64,000 nt of DNA from Antedon mediterranea (Eukaryota; Echinodermata; Crinoidea; Comatulida; Antedonidae), in the NCBI RefSeq assembly GCF_964355755.1, contig NC_092676.1, forward strand, positions 2,402,288 through 2,466,287. The letters run 5' to 3'. Both the position numbers and the translations under genes were made by a program. The notes under the pieces were generated by a model. It worked only from the letters and a program-made list of their open reading frames with translations. It was not told where the DNA came from and ran no database searches. Below, piece by piece: positions 21,525-32,524 of this stretch. Within the stretch, counting starts at the first letter, position 1. Each line of letters opens with the position of its first letter.

Positions 21525-21663
21525 GTTACTATCTGTCTTGTTTTTTGCCCAAAGAGGGCGCTCTTCATTGAAATTCATACAAATGCTTGAGTAAACAAAT
21601 TGTTACAATCTGTCTTGTTTTTTGCCCAAAGAGGGCGCTCTTCATTGAAATTCATACAAATGC
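21525..21663. repeat. Direct duplication of about 75 bp
   Basis: AGTAAACAAATTGTTAC through TTCATACAAATGCT occurs twice in tandem. The paralogous region near 27865-27940 has one copy, so the duplication is recent. Confidence 0.85.
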
Positions 21664-21779
21664 TCAAATCAGTTACCCGTTATCAGTTTTCAGATAGCAA
21701 ATTTGCATCTATTAAAAAAAAGCTTAATATTTTCCTATTTAATTAATATTTATACACACTACACAATATTTTCCCTTAT

Positions 21780-21915
21780 TAAGGAATCCTCATATATCTC
21801 ATTTTCACACTCCTTGTAATCTGGTTTGTTCACTTTGGAGTAAACTTCCTCTTTAGAATCAGCCCCTCCAGAAAAATGAAATATATGAGGTCCCCCTCGT
21901 GTATCTCATTTTGTA
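21780..21915 (-). pseudogene. Relic of a cassette-1 receptor tail
   Basis: The minus strand encodes fragments of KVNKPDYKECENEIYED and GADSKEE, then a shifted second EI(H)EG box, with no ectodomain attached and a frame break in the middle. It is what is left of a receptor tail after deletion of the rest of the gene. The flanks match those of the relic at 28310-28515. Confidence 0.75.
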
Positions 21916-23065
21916 ATGCAACGATTTATTGCCTGTTAGAAGTTGTTTAAAAATGTAAATTCAATTTTACTAAAATACAAATTTTAATATAAACTAGATA
22001 GCTAAGAACTTTATAATTTCTTGTTTATTGTTTCAAAGTTAAAATAATAACTGTACTCACAACTTCAATTGTAATATTATATAACATTTTTAATTGTTTA
22101 TTACAAGATCTTTCTTGTCAGTAACATCACAGATATTGATATAACAATATCCTGTAGTACTTAACTTATTCCTGTTATTCTTATACCACCACATTCACAC
22201 CTAGTTTGACATAATAACTGAGACAACAACTAAAAGAGATTCGCAAGGCATGTCGGCTCTTTTGATCTTCGATTTACCTCTTAGTGAATACATTGTTATG
22301 CAAATTATGTTTTTGCTCGAAAATAGCCCAAGTGGGCGCCATGATATCAACAGTTTGCCATGTAGTGTGTCATTTTGTAATGGTTAACTAAAAACACCAG
22401 TTGAGAGCTTCGCAATTTCAATAAAAGACACTTTGGTGTAATATTAATGAAATTTATTATGATAGAATAACTATTTTTCTGTGTTTCGAAAGTAATTTTT
22501 AATATATGTGATTAAATAATGATTATTTTACTGATTTTATAGTTTTCGCTGAATGCACACTCCTTAAATCGTATCATATTTAGAAAAAAATCTCTATCGT
22601 ATTTATGATATTGTATCACTTTATTAATAGCTAAATATGTAAATTTTGTATTTTATTTTTCATTTGAAAAAGAAATACTCTATGTATTTACTCAATATTT
22701 TTTGTGCAAGTAAAGTAGGCAAACATGTCAGCCTTTTTAGCTACAATCTACGCATTTGGTGGTCAATTTAAAGTCAACCTTGATTTTACGAATCCCATGT
22801 TTTACGTACTTCTTTCAGTCCCGTACCATACGTAAAATAAAGGTTGTACTGTAGTTTTAAGGTGTTTTAAAGAAGACTTGTATCAATGAATGTTTAACAT
22901 ATTGTAAGATGCAGTATTCAAATGTTTATTCTAGCTTTTACTACAACATTTACATGGTTGCCATTTTTAATTTGCGTCAATTTTTGCTTTCTGGCAAAAG
23001 CATTGTTGAAACTAAAACTCTACAGTACTAGGAACTTTAATGTCATCTTGTTATCTTCATAAATG
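21916..23065. other. Region downstream of receptor F
   Basis: The left 180 bases are the duplicated flank of the tail relic (also at 28515-28700). A further fragment of the common 5' flank (GATCTTTCTTGTCAGTAACATC) is at 22105-22200. The rest is AT-rich without recognisable features, apart from an ATGTTTATTC polyadenylation context at 22922-22931. Confidence 0.5.
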
Positions 23066-25055
23066 TTATGTAGTTGTATGTTTTTGTTTCCTGACACGAG
23101 GATTATTCACATAAACTGTACTAGGTGTGGATGTGTTTTTAACATCAACATGTTTTGTGCCATCCTCTTTGTCATCAATAATTTCTATATAAGGTTCATC
23201 ACAAACAGTTCCCGTAGGCTGTTGTTTCCTGACACAAGGATTATTTACATAAACTGCACTAGGTGCAGATGTGTTTCTTGCACTCAGATCAGGAATAACA
23301 CCACATTTTGTGTCGTCTACATTTTCATCAAAGATTTTAAGATATTGTTTATCATGTGCAGATCCTGTGGGTTGGTCTGTATTATTAGACGTGCTTGCTA
23401 AACTTTTGTCATCTTGTTTTCCATTAATAATTTTAATGTAAGGCTCTTCATATACAGTCTCTTGTTGCCATGCCAACCTACCATCAATAGTACTCATATA
23501 TGTTGATGTATCTGGATTGACCCCTAGGTCAATTGGTGGAACAGTTTCATAAGCTGGTAGCTTTTCAGTTCCTGAATGATTTTGTCTGATAAGTTCTTCT
23601 GGTGAGTTGTTTTGATCTTGTCCTCTACCACTCCCCTCGACTATGACTGTGTCATCATATTCAGTATTGATGTTTTGTTTCTTTTTATATTTATAGTAGC
23701 AAAGCACAGTTGCAACAATGATGATTAAAGTTAAAACAACGCATAATAGGATCTTATAAATTCTGGCAATGTCATTTCTGATTATTTCTTCATCATTATT
23801 GTTTAACAATGGAATTATAATTGACTTGGAATCTTCTCCCAATATATTTTCTGCTTCACATGTTATTTCAGAACCAATCTTTGGCAATTCAGTAAATTTC
23901 AAAATCCCATTTGAAATAATAAAGTGATCTTCTGGAACACTAGATTTCACAATCCAGACTGTTTCATTAACTGATGGTCTAGCCTCTGCAGTACAGATGT
24001 ATTCCAATGGTGATATTTGTGTGATGTTAATCTCTGGTTTGTAGTTGACAGTGATTGGGCCAACAGAGTAACTTCTGGTCTGATTTGTCCCAATGTATTT
24101 AGATTCACAAATATAAGTAGCATTATTTTCTTCTTTTGTTACATTTGAAATGTGGTAAAGAGTTGATGATATTGATTTTGAGGTCAATGGGTGTCGCTTT
24201 CCTGATTTTAATTTGTTAATGATTTTGTTTATTTTATTATATTTATATTTTTGCTTCATGTACACGACAACTAACGATCAAATAACAGTTTTTCACATCG
24301 CAACTTATACAACGTAATTTTGAAAACTACAACCATTTTTCTATATACATACAACGTACATTTCTAGTCTAACAAAAACATTTTTCTAAACTTTCTATTA
24401 TTTAAAAGTCGAAGATAGCCAGGTCTCGGGTCCATTCTATTGTCGCCACAGATTGATATCTTCATCAGTACTTCTATGAATGGATGATTAGGTGGGAACA
24501 CGAACGCTAGTTGATCATACCCAGTACCGTTTGATCGTACGATTAATCGGGAAACTACCTTACGACAAAACAACTGAAATTGAGTGTTTGTCCAGATGTA
24601 TACACAATTTTATTAATCATACAAGTTGGCTCCTTAAATGTAAATTTTTTAATCATTACATTTGAAAAAGATTCAAATAACATTTTAGGTGGTCTAGTTA
24701 TAGAACACTCTAATTGTTTTGTAATAGTGTCATCATCTCCAAATTCAATACAGTTACTTTCTGGTATAACAATATGTAGAGTAAAGTAATTATCCACACC
24801 ATAGATTGAGAATTTAAAATTGTCAATAATTTTGAAGTTAATTCGTCTATTCTGTGTAATTATTTCTTTTTTGTTGTTGTTTTTTTCCCTTATGAAAAAC
24901 CAAATGACTTGTTGGTCCATAGAATAGTTTGCTATGACACATGGCAGTGTAACATTTTGTCCAGGGTATGCTGTTACTTCTTCTGGTGGTTTAATCTCAA
25001 ACTGTGCTGTAACAAATGATATCAGAAACAAAACAAGTAAACTCACAATAGACAT
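23066..25055 (-). pseudogene. Receptor F: three-Ig cassette-2 receptor interrupted inside Ig2
   Basis: The first part (25055-24567) codes for a signal peptide (MSIVSLLVLF), Ig1 (LPC to LEC) and the first strands of Ig2, up to NFSCF. The second part (about 24226-23066) resumes within Ig2 at NKLKSGK, continues through Ig3 and the helix KILLCVVLTLIIIVATVLCYY, and has a cassette-2 tail with AYETVPPID, EPYIKI, KQYLKI, VYVNNPC, EPYIEI and VYVNNPR. Between them about 340 foreign bases bring stop codons. The insertion edge reads TGTTTTGTCGTAAGGTAG, so a GTAAGG donor is present. However, the obvious AG acceptor near AAATCAG is in another phase, so I do not claim it is spliced out. Likely inactive, or reduced to a short secreted Ig1 product. 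Confidence 0.75.
24226..24566. other. Insertion within receptor F
   Basis: 24226-24363 matches 3940-4080 next to the third VPS26 exon, in the same orientation. 24364-24566 is unlike anything else here; its minus strand is open for 69 codons, but I do not recognise the product. Six or so Ig2 codons are missing at the insertion point. No clear inverted repeats or target duplication seen. Confidence 0.65.
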
Positions 25056-25076
25056 TTTATAGTACTAAAATAGTTT

Positions 25077-25640
25077 CCAGTTATAACAAGTTCTGAATTG
25101 TTGTAACAACTTTATATTCTTGTACTGTCCAGCTAAGTAGTTTCTTTCCAGTTATAACAATTTTCAAATTGTTGTAACAACTTTATATTCTTGTACTGTC
25201 CAGCTAAGTAGTTTCTTTCCAGTTATAACAATTTTCAAATTGTTGTAACAACTTTATATTCTTGTACTGTCCAGCTAAGTAGTTTCTTTCCAGTTATAAC
25301 AATTTTCAAATTGTTGTAACAACTTTATATTCTTGTACTGTCCAGCTAAGTAGTTTCTTTCCAGTTATAACAATTTTCAAATTATTGTAACAACTTTATA
25401 TTCTTGTACTGTCCAGCTAAGTACTTTCTTTCCAGTTATGACAAGTTTCAAATTGTTGTATCAACTTAATATTCTTGTGCTATCCAGCTAAGTAGTTTCT
25501 TTCCAGTTATGACAAGTTTCAAATTGTTGTATCAACTTAATATTCTTGTGCTATCCAGCTAAGTAGATTCTTTCCAGTTGTAACAAATTCTGAATTGTTG
25601 TATCAACTTTATATTCTGTCCAGCTAAGTATTTTTTATTA
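25077..25640 (-). promoter_or_regulatory. Array of eight 71-bp TATA-containing units upstream of receptor F
   Basis: A 71-base unit is repeated about eight times directly before the F start codon. It contains, on the minus strand, AAGAATATAAAGTTG and downstream AAACTACTTAGCTGG. Intact TATAAAG copies are at 25110, 25181, 25252, 25323, 25394 and 25607. The two at about 25464 and 25535 have changed to TATTAAG. C and D have only two units. This looks like a multiplied core-promoter/leader segment; use as promoters is inferred. Confidence 0.7.
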
Positions 25641-28309
25641 GCTTTTCTTCCACAACTTTTTATAAAACAAATATGATCCGAATGCTTGATTTATGTTCAC
25701 TTGAAGACAACTAGATTTAGTAACATATCGTCTGTCTTTAATACTTGTTATAATAACCCATGTAGGTTGTTGATCCTCAGCACAACTTGTTATGTTTCCT
25801 TTTATTCTGTTTTTACAAGATCTTTCTTGTCAGTAACATCATAGATATTGATATAACAATATCCTGTATTACTTACCTAATTCCTGTTATTCTTATACCA
25901 CATTCACACCTAGTTTTACTATTAATAAGAACCAGTGATGCATTGTGGGATTTTTTCATGACATCCTATATTAAAATAAAGATATTTAGTTTTCTAAATT
26001 TATCTCTATTTTAATTTGTGATATTAAATTGGATGACTATATCAAATTGTTGTAAATTAATTATCAACTTGATTTTGTTCTAATTTTATCTCTCTCTTCT
26101 ATCCGATAGTGAAATTGATATTTTATCTATATATATAAATTATGGTTAATTCTGACATAGGCAAGCACAATGCAAAAACTTCGGTACAAATCTCCGCCTT
26201 ATCTATCTGAGATGTACCGCGAAACGTAGATTTGATGACATTAGTGTTCACATCGACGCTATTGTTCCATATTTCTATCTTAGAAAGATATTATAAAGAG
26301 TTTTTTAACAAAATTTATGATTTCAACATTAGATTTTCATCGTGATTTCAATTCTTCCTGGTCAAAGTAATTTCCGGGTTTAAGATAAGTTCACTTTGCA
26401 ACAACCTGGTTTGAGATATTTTCTCTCTTTTATACACAAGGGAGCAGTTAAAATAATAGATTTGACCCTAAAGGTGACTGGAAACAGGCACTTTCCATCA
26501 ATTTATACAGTGTCCCTTTGGAAGACGAAAAAAAAAATCAGATAGTAGGACTGGAGCTTAGTTGGCCATTAGTCATAGCCATTTCAGTTTTTTTTTTATT
26601 TTAAAACATACCGCGCATGTGTGAAGGTACAGTACTTAAATAATAAGAATTATACTGCAAATTAATAAAGATCAAATTAAATATACGCCATAAAGAATCA
26701 GAATATATTGTGGAGAATAGTATTATAAAATTACATAGGGAGATTTGATGATAAGACATTTTTCGAGTGAAATCCCGATAGCTGAGTTTTATTGAGTAAG
26801 CTTGCAGGAATAACTGTAGGCTATCTTCCTGTGTCCCGTTAGGACCGAGATGTCTGCCCATGTTGCAAGCCGTAATGTCTTCTTTCTTGGGCCCACTCTG
26901 TCACGGCAGTTAGTTTCAAAAGATGATTAAATTAAATAAAGTATTAATAATTATTAGGATGGTATTCATTTGAATAAACGCCTCTCCAATAAAACATCAC
27001 TTTGAATAATAACCCCTCCCCCCCCAACCCAACTATCTAATAAACGTCCATCCACATATTTATAATAGCACAATTATACTATTTGTAGTAAAATTCACCG
27101 CACTGTTATCTACAATTTACCAAGCATTTGTTATTCTTTTTTACCACTTTTCATATCTATTAGAGGATTTCATTTGATTATAAATGTTACCATATTATTA
27201 AAACTAAAAAAATTAACATATATCCCTCGAATAAGCACCTCCCTCAAATGAATTCCGCCTCCCCAAAGGGCCCTACAAAACAATAAACACTATACTTTAA
27301 AATGTTATTAATCATCTAAAACACTGTGAAACAGAGTAGTTTAGTTTTACGAATGTCAAGCATTTTCAATAATGTTAACCCGACAGAAAACGTACAAGGA
27401 GAACATTTTTATCATTCCGAGAACCATCGTCTACACTTCCTAGAGGGGGAGCGAGCGAAGCGGGCTCACCCTCTAGTACTAAGAATTATCATTACACCAG
27501 TGATGCATTGTGGAATTTTTCAAGGCTTCCTAAAGCGAGTTATTTTTAAAAGTTTAATTAAAAATGAATAAAAAGTATTGCACACAGAGGACGAATAATA
27601 TAATAAGAAAATAATATCCACAATTACCAAATTTAATTTGTTATTAAAACTATTAGAATTATCACTATAATACTGTATTGTTGCAAATGTTTTAGTTTTG
27701 CTTTTATACACATATCACAGGTCTTTCAATATTTATTCAATTAATTTGTATGGTGTAGAGATGTAAGATTTGATTGTAGAGTGCATTTGATAATATTCCT
27801 GGAATGCAGTAACTGTGTGGTTGTTAAATATTTCTTTTTATTTTATATTTATACATACATGATTGAGCGAAAAAATTGTTACTATCTGTCTTGTTGTTTG
27901 CCCAAAGAGGGTGCTCTTCACTGAAATTCATACAAATGCTTAAATCAGTTACCCACCAAAACCTCAAACTCTTGAGGGAGCCATCTCAGTGTTAAACTGT
28001 TAAGTTTGTGAAACTGGTTTTGTTACTTTATTTAATTCATTTAAAAGACAAACAATGAGTAATTGGATTGGATTGAAATTTATTATGATGATTGAAACAA
28101 CATTCAAATAACATTCAAATAACATTCAAATATTACATTCAAATAACATTTATTGGAAAACAAACTACATTTTTACATCTTATACAGTATAGTATATTAT
28201 TTATTTATTTCTAATGTCGATATGATAGCACATTTGAGTCTATTAAAAAAAAGCTTAATATTATTTTTTATTAAGTAATATTTATACACATAATACACAC
28301 ACATTTTTA
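25641..28309. other. Long intergenic region between receptors F and G
   Basis: To about 26070 this is the shared 5' flank, with a ZNF143-like site at 25932-25952. 26100-27480 is unique AT-rich sequence with a C-run near 27010 and a small inverted repeat around 27440-27475 (CTAGAGGG..CCCTCTAG). 27490-28320 is the duplicated block also seen at 21100-21780, with another ZNF143-like site at 27498-27516 and a CATTCAAATAA repeat near 28090-28150. No gene seen. Confidence 0.5.
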
Positions 28310-28515
28310 GGCAAAAGAATTTTATTCAGGACTCCCATAAATATCTAATTTTTTTAAGAGTCAGCCCCTCCAGTGGGACCCTCATATTTATCATTTTCAC
28401 ACTCCTTGTAATCTGGTTTGTTCACTTCAGAGTAAACATCTACATTATCTTGTGCCCCTCCCTCTTTTGAGTCCGCCCCTCCAGTGGCACCCTCATATAT
28501 CTCATTTTTGTACTG
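28310..28515 (-). pseudogene. Second relic of a cassette-1 receptor tail
   Basis: The minus strand encodes NEIYEGATGGADSKEGGAQDN, then VDVYSEVNKPDYKECEN, KYEGPTGGADS and a degenerate end. There is no signal peptide, Ig or membrane segment upstream, so it is a tail remnant. It lies just downstream of the complete cassette-2 receptor G. Confidence 0.78.
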
Positions 28516-28735
28516 CAAAGATGCATTGCTTGTTAATGTTAGAAGTTTTTAACAAAATATAAATTCAATTTTAATAAAAGACAAATTTTAATATAAACTA
28601 GATAGCTAAGCACTTATATTTTCTTGTTTATTTTTCCAAAGATAAAATGATAACTGTACTCACAAATTCAATTGTAATATTATATAACATTTGTAATCGT
28701 TTATTCTAAAGTTTGGACTACATAATACATAATTT

Positions 28736-30082
28736 CTAATTTTGTGTGAATTTTTGTTTTTTAACACAAGGATTATTAACATAAATTCTATTATTTGTTG
28801 TGTTGTCTACACTCTGATCGTGAATATTAACATATGTTTTGTAATCTTTATTATGAATTAATTCGTAAGGTTCATCATACACATATTCCTGTTGCCTCGT
28901 GAGTCGACCATCAATAGTCATTATAGTTTCGTAACCTGTTTTCTCCTCATTTTTAAATACCATTTCTAACTTTTTAGAATCTTTTCTGATATGTCTTTTA
29001 TTTCTAACTGTATCATCACAGTCAGTTTTATTAGCTTTATTTCTTTTATATTTACAGTAGCACAGCAAGATTGTTATAATGATAATGATAGTACCCACAA
29101 TGCTTAAGAGGATAAAGTAAAATTTGTCTTTCATGATTTTTTCTTCCTCATTTTTGTCGACCAATGAAATAATGATTGACTCCGATTCTTTTCCCAAAAC
29201 ATTTTCTGCTTTACATGTAATTTCTGAACCAACCTTTGACAGTTTTTTAAATTTCAAAATTCCATTTGAAATAGTAAATTGATCTTCTGGAACACTAGCC
29301 TTCACAAGCCAGACTGTTTTATTAACTGGTGGTCTAGCCTCTGCAGTACAGATGTATTCCAATGATGATATTTGTGTGATGGTAATCTCTGGTTTGTAGT
29401 TTACAGTGATTGGACCTTTTGAACAACTTCTTTTTTCATTTGTTCCAATTCTTTGTGATTCACAAATATAAATTGCATTATTATCCTCTTTTGTAACATT
29501 TGATTTATGTGTAAGAAACAAAAATGATAAACTTGATGACAAAATTTGTCCTTTTCCAGATTTTAAATTTGTAATTATGTTTGAATCGGAATCAGCAAAA
29601 CAGCCAAAAGTTAATGTTTGGCCAGATGTGTAAATAGTCCCATTAAATAGACAAACAGGAGAAATAAATGTATATTTCCGAATTGTTACCTTTGAATAGG
29701 AACTTTTTAATGTAAATGATGGACTAGTTACAGAACACTGAAATTGTTTTGTAATAATTTCATCATCTTCAAAATAAATCACGTTATTTTCTGGTATAAC
29801 AATATGTAGAGTAAAGTTATTGCCCTCACCAAGGAGAGAGAATTTCCAGTTGTCGATAATGGTTGTATTCAGCCCTCTATTCTGTGTAATGACTGTTTCA
29901 TATCCATCTATGTAAAGCCAACACACCGTTTGCAATGTTGCATAGTTTGCTATGACACACGGCAGTGTAACCTTTTGTCCAGGGTATGCTGTTACGTCTC
30001 TTGGTGGAAAAACATCAAACCGTGCCACAACAAATGCTATAACTACAAACCAAAAAATCAATAAGCTCGCACGACAAGACAT
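28736..30082 (-). CDS. Receptor G: three-Ig receptor with short cassette-2 tail
   Basis: The start at 30082 (MSCRASLLIFW) is preferred over the upstream in-frame ATG at 30130 because it begins the signal peptide. This gives 448 residues: signal peptide 1-20, Ig1 22-135 (C42, C116), Ig2 136-231 (C144, C161, C207, C220), Ig3 232-307 (C245, C290), membrane helix 321-343 ending LLCYCKYKRNKA, and a tail of about 105 residues. The tail has KTGYETIMTID (TxYxxI, ITSM-like), EPYELI, KTYVNI and RIYVNNPC near the end. W55 is preceded by an extra Cys (VCWLY). No tail expansion, so this may represent the basic cassette-2 form. Predicted surface receptor. Confidence 0.88.
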   Translation of the reverse strand: MSCRASLLIFWFVVIAFVVARFDVFPPRDVTAYPGQKVTLPCVIANYATLQTVCWLYIDGYETVITQNRGLNTTIIDNWKFSLLGEGNNFTLHIVIPENNVIYFEDDEIITKQFQCSVTSPSFTLKSSYSKVTIRKYTFISPVCLFNGTIYTSGQTLTFGCFADSDSNIITNLKSGKGQILSSSLSFLFLTHKSNVTKEDNNAIYICESQRIGTNEKRSCSKGPITVNYKPEITITQISSLEYICTAEARPPVNKTVWLVKASVPEDQFTISNGILKFKKLSKVGSEITCKAENVLGKESESIIISLVDKNEEEKIMKDKFYFILLSIVGTIIIIITILLCYCKYKRNKANKTDCDDTVRNKRHIRKDSKKLEMVFKNEEKTGYETIMTIDGRLTRQQEYVYDEPYELIHNKDYKTYVNIHDQSVDNTTNNRIYVNNPCVKKQKFTQN

Positions 30083-30399
30083 CTTATATTTTGAAGTACC
30101 AATTCTGCTCAGAGCTGTATGAGGAATCAATTCGATATTCAGTGTATTAATATATTACCAGATATGTTCTTCCAAATATGTAAACAATTCAAAATATCTG
30201 CTGTGAAACTTTATTTCCTTATTTTCAAACTCAGCACTAAACCTAAATTCTTCACCAATTTCTTTTTCTTCTCTTGTTGCAAATCCTTTCCTTTAAGCTA
30301 ATGTTGATCAACAGCTTTTTGTATGTATTAATTCATACACTTTGTCTGTCTATGCCAGCCTACAAAATATTAATTCTTCCGTGTTGTTAACACTTCCTC

Positions 30400-30830
30400 A
30401 ATGTTTGTGAAGAATGTATAATAATATCCTTATTTCTTTTCTAGTTTGTACAAAAAAGGTGTGCCCAATGGTAGTGATATGCCCAAATATGGTAGTGATA
30501 TGCCCAAATATGGTAGTGATATGACATCATCATGCCCACATATATAAAGCTTTCGTGTTAGTACATTGTTATATTGCGTGTATGTATTTGTTTTTCCATG
30601 TTTGTGAAGGTGGTATAATAATATCCTTATTACTTTTCTAGTTTGTACAAATAAAGTTTGCCCATTTATGGTAGTGATATGCCCAAATATGGTGGTAGTG
30701 ATATGATATCATCATGCCCACATATATAAAGCTTTCGTGAGTACATTGTTGAAGTGCCTGTATGTATTTGTTTTTCCATGAAGGTGGTATAATAATATCC
30801 TTATTACTTTTCTTAGTCCTGCATTACATA
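30400..30830. repeat. Tandem copies of a MITE-derived segment, about 190 bp
   Basis: Blocks with ATAATATCCTTATTACTTTT, TAGTTTGTACAAA, GGTAGTGATATGCCCAAATA and CCCACATATATAAAGCTTT recur at about 30420, 30610 and 30785 (partial). The internal GTAGTGATATG motif is the one found in MITE family 1. Confidence 0.75.
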
Positions 30831-30877
30831 ATTACGTTACAATAGTACTGGTGCATTTTACAGTGTCTTGTAGTTTA

Positions 30878-30976
30878 AATGATGATGTCATATAACTACT
30901 ATATTTGGCCATATCACTACCATATTTGGATACATCTTTTTTTGTCCAACTAGTTTGATCGTGAAGACAGAGCTTT
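30878..30976. mobile_element. MITE family 1, partial copy
   Basis: It carries the CCATATCACTACCATATTTG core and the right inverted end CTAGTTTGATCGTGAAGACA-GAGCTTTA. The left end is absent. Confidence 0.65.
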
Positions 30977-31273
30977 ACACCACCAGGTGGCTAAACATAT
31001 AATAGAAGATCAATCTTTAGCACCAATCAACAAATTTATTCAGAAATTTATTACAATTTGTATTGGAACAACTAAGTAAAAAATGAATGTCCTTTAGAAT
31101 ATAAGCCTTTTCATGAAATGTTTATAAAATGAACAAAAAAAAAAAAGAATTGTTTTGAAAATAGTCTTCTGTTTAATATTATACCTTATTATATTGGACG
31201 CTCATATATCTCTTTTTTCACTCCTTAAAATCTGGTTTATTCGCTTGAGACTAAAATGTCATTGTACCCCTTG

Positions 31274-32524
31274 CTATTTAAAATCAGCCCTTCCCTCTTT
31301 TGAGTCAGCCCCTCCAGTGGGACGCTCATATATCTCATTTTCACATTCCTTATAATCTGGTTTGTTCACTTTGGAGTAAAGATGTACTTTAGCTTGTACC
31401 CTTCCCTCTTTTGAGTCAGCCCTTTCCTCTTTTGAGTCAGCCCTTTCCTCTTTTGAGTCAGCCCTTTCCTCTTTTGAGTCAGCCCCTCCGGTGGGACCCT
31501 CATATATCTCATTTTCACACTCCTTGTAATCTGGTTTGTTCACTTTGGAGTAAAGATGTACTTTATCTTGTACCCTTCCCTCTTTTGAGTCAGCCATTTC
31601 CTCTTTTGAGTCAGCCCTTTCCTCTTTTGAGTCAGCCTTTTCCTCTTTTGAGTCAGCCTTTTCCTCTTTTGAGTCCGCCCCTCCGGTTGGACACTCATAT
31701 ATCTCATTTTCACATTTCTTATAATCTGGTTTGTTCACCTTGGTATATACATGTATTGTATTCTTGTCTTCTTCTACGTTTGAGTTAGTATTTAGCTCTG
31801 AATAGATGGCAGTTTCTATATATTGGTAATCGTCCAATTTCTTTTGTTTAGTTTTTCTTTCTTCAACCTCATTTTCATAGACTTTGTCACCTAATTCATA
31901 ATAATCAACTTGTGACAACTCTGTGACGTGATAAGCAACATTTCTTGTATCTTTATTTTTAGAGATAATCTTTAACATACATTTTCGTTTTATGCAAATT
32001 ATTATAATAGTTGTTATTGCAAGTACAGTACATGATGATAGTACAATCACAATTATCATTACTAAAGTTTTATTTTGACTGTTTAATGATTTTTGAATTA
32101 TCATCTTTGTTGAATTGGAAATAAATATTGTTTCTAAATCCCTTGATTCAGAAATAGAAAAAAAAAATTGTTTTGTAACAGTTTCGTCATCTCCAAAATC
32201 AATCTGGTTACTTTCTGGTATAACAATATGTAAAGTAAAGTTATTGTCCTCGCCAAGGAGAGATAATTGAAAGTTGTCAATAGTTGGGGTGTTGAGGTCT
32301 CTGTTATTGGTTAATATAGTTTTTTTAGATCCTTGCCTATTGTATACCCAAACAATCCTCTGGAACGTTGAATTTTTTGCTATCACACACGGCAGCGTAA
32401 CATTTTGTCCAGGGAATGTCTTCACTTCTGTCGGTGGTTTAACATCAAACTCAACAGCAGCTAATGAAGTGTTCATAAACAACAAAAACAGTATACTCAC
32501 ATTCACAATATAAGTCTCACGCAT
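31274..32524 (-). CDS. Receptor H: single-Ig receptor with cassette-1 tail and ADSKEE repeats
   Basis: 416 residues: signal peptide 1-22, Ig1 25-145, then directly the membrane helix (about 154-178, ending IICIKRKC) and the tail. Ig2 and Ig3 are absent. In Ig1 the first cysteine is present (LPC46) but the second is replaced: relatives have KQFQCS, H has KQFFFS within a run of ten T, so the canonical disulfide cannot form. The tail has DYQYIETAIYSE, VYTKVNKPDY, YECPTGG, LYSKVNKPDY, NEIYEGP, LYSKV and NEIYERP. Between the boxes are seven-residue ADSKEE(K/R) repeats. The stop at 31274 cuts the last unit, whose decayed remainder is visible down to 31185. Possibly compromised in folding. Confidence 0.8.
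   Translation of the reverse strand: MRETYIVNVSILFLLFMNTSLAAVEFDVKPPTEVKTFPGQNVTLPCVIAKNSTFQRIVWVYNRQGSKKTILTNNRDLNTPTIDNFQLSLLGEDNNFTLHIVIPESNQIDFGDDETVTKQFFFSISESRDLETIFISNSTKMIIQKSLNSQNKTLVMIIVIVLSSCTVLAITTIIIICIKRKCMLKIISKNKDTRNVAYHVTELSQVDYYELGDKVYENEVEERKTKQKKLDDYQYIETAIYSELNTNSNVEEDKNTIHVYTKVNKPDYKKCENEIYECPTGGADSKEEKADSKEEKADSKEERADSKEEMADSKEGRVQDKVHLYSKVNKPDYKECENEIYEGPTGGADSKEERADSKEERADSKEERADSKEGRVQAKVHLYSKVNKPDYKECENEIYERPTGGADSKEGRADFK
31405..31690 (-). repeat. 21-bp coding repeats (ADSKEE-K/R) in the tail of receptor H
   Basis: Two blocks of four to five copies of a 21-base unit code for ADSKEE followed by K, R or M. They create a highly charged spacer between tyrosine boxes. 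Confidence 0.85.

Larger units (their letters stand above)
20750..21779. other. Upstream region of locus E
   Basis: The first 400 bases resemble the B and C flanks and include a ZNF143-like site at 21107-21124. From about 21100 the sequence is duplicated at 27490-28320. Two tandem copies of a roughly 75-base segment with GCCCAAAGAGGGCGCTC lie at 21525-21663. Confidence 0.6.
30131..31273. other. Region between receptors G and H
   Basis: A repeat of roughly 190 bases, related to MITE family 1 sequence, occurs two and a half times at 30400-30830. A partial MITE family 1 end follows at 30878-30976. 31185-31273 is the decayed continuation of the receptor H tail beyond its stop codon. Confidence 0.6.

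Noticed and set aside
24205-24570. The F insert as a normal intron
   Set aside because: A GTAAGG donor exists, but the evident acceptor is out of phase, and no relative has an intron there.
24364-24573. 69-codon minus-strand frame in the F insert as a gene
   Set aside because: No recognisable domain, no conserved copy in the window, and its start codon lies in the receptor sequence.
26601-26861. 86-codon minus-strand frame upstream of F
   Set aside because: No signal peptide, domain or paralogue; likely chance.
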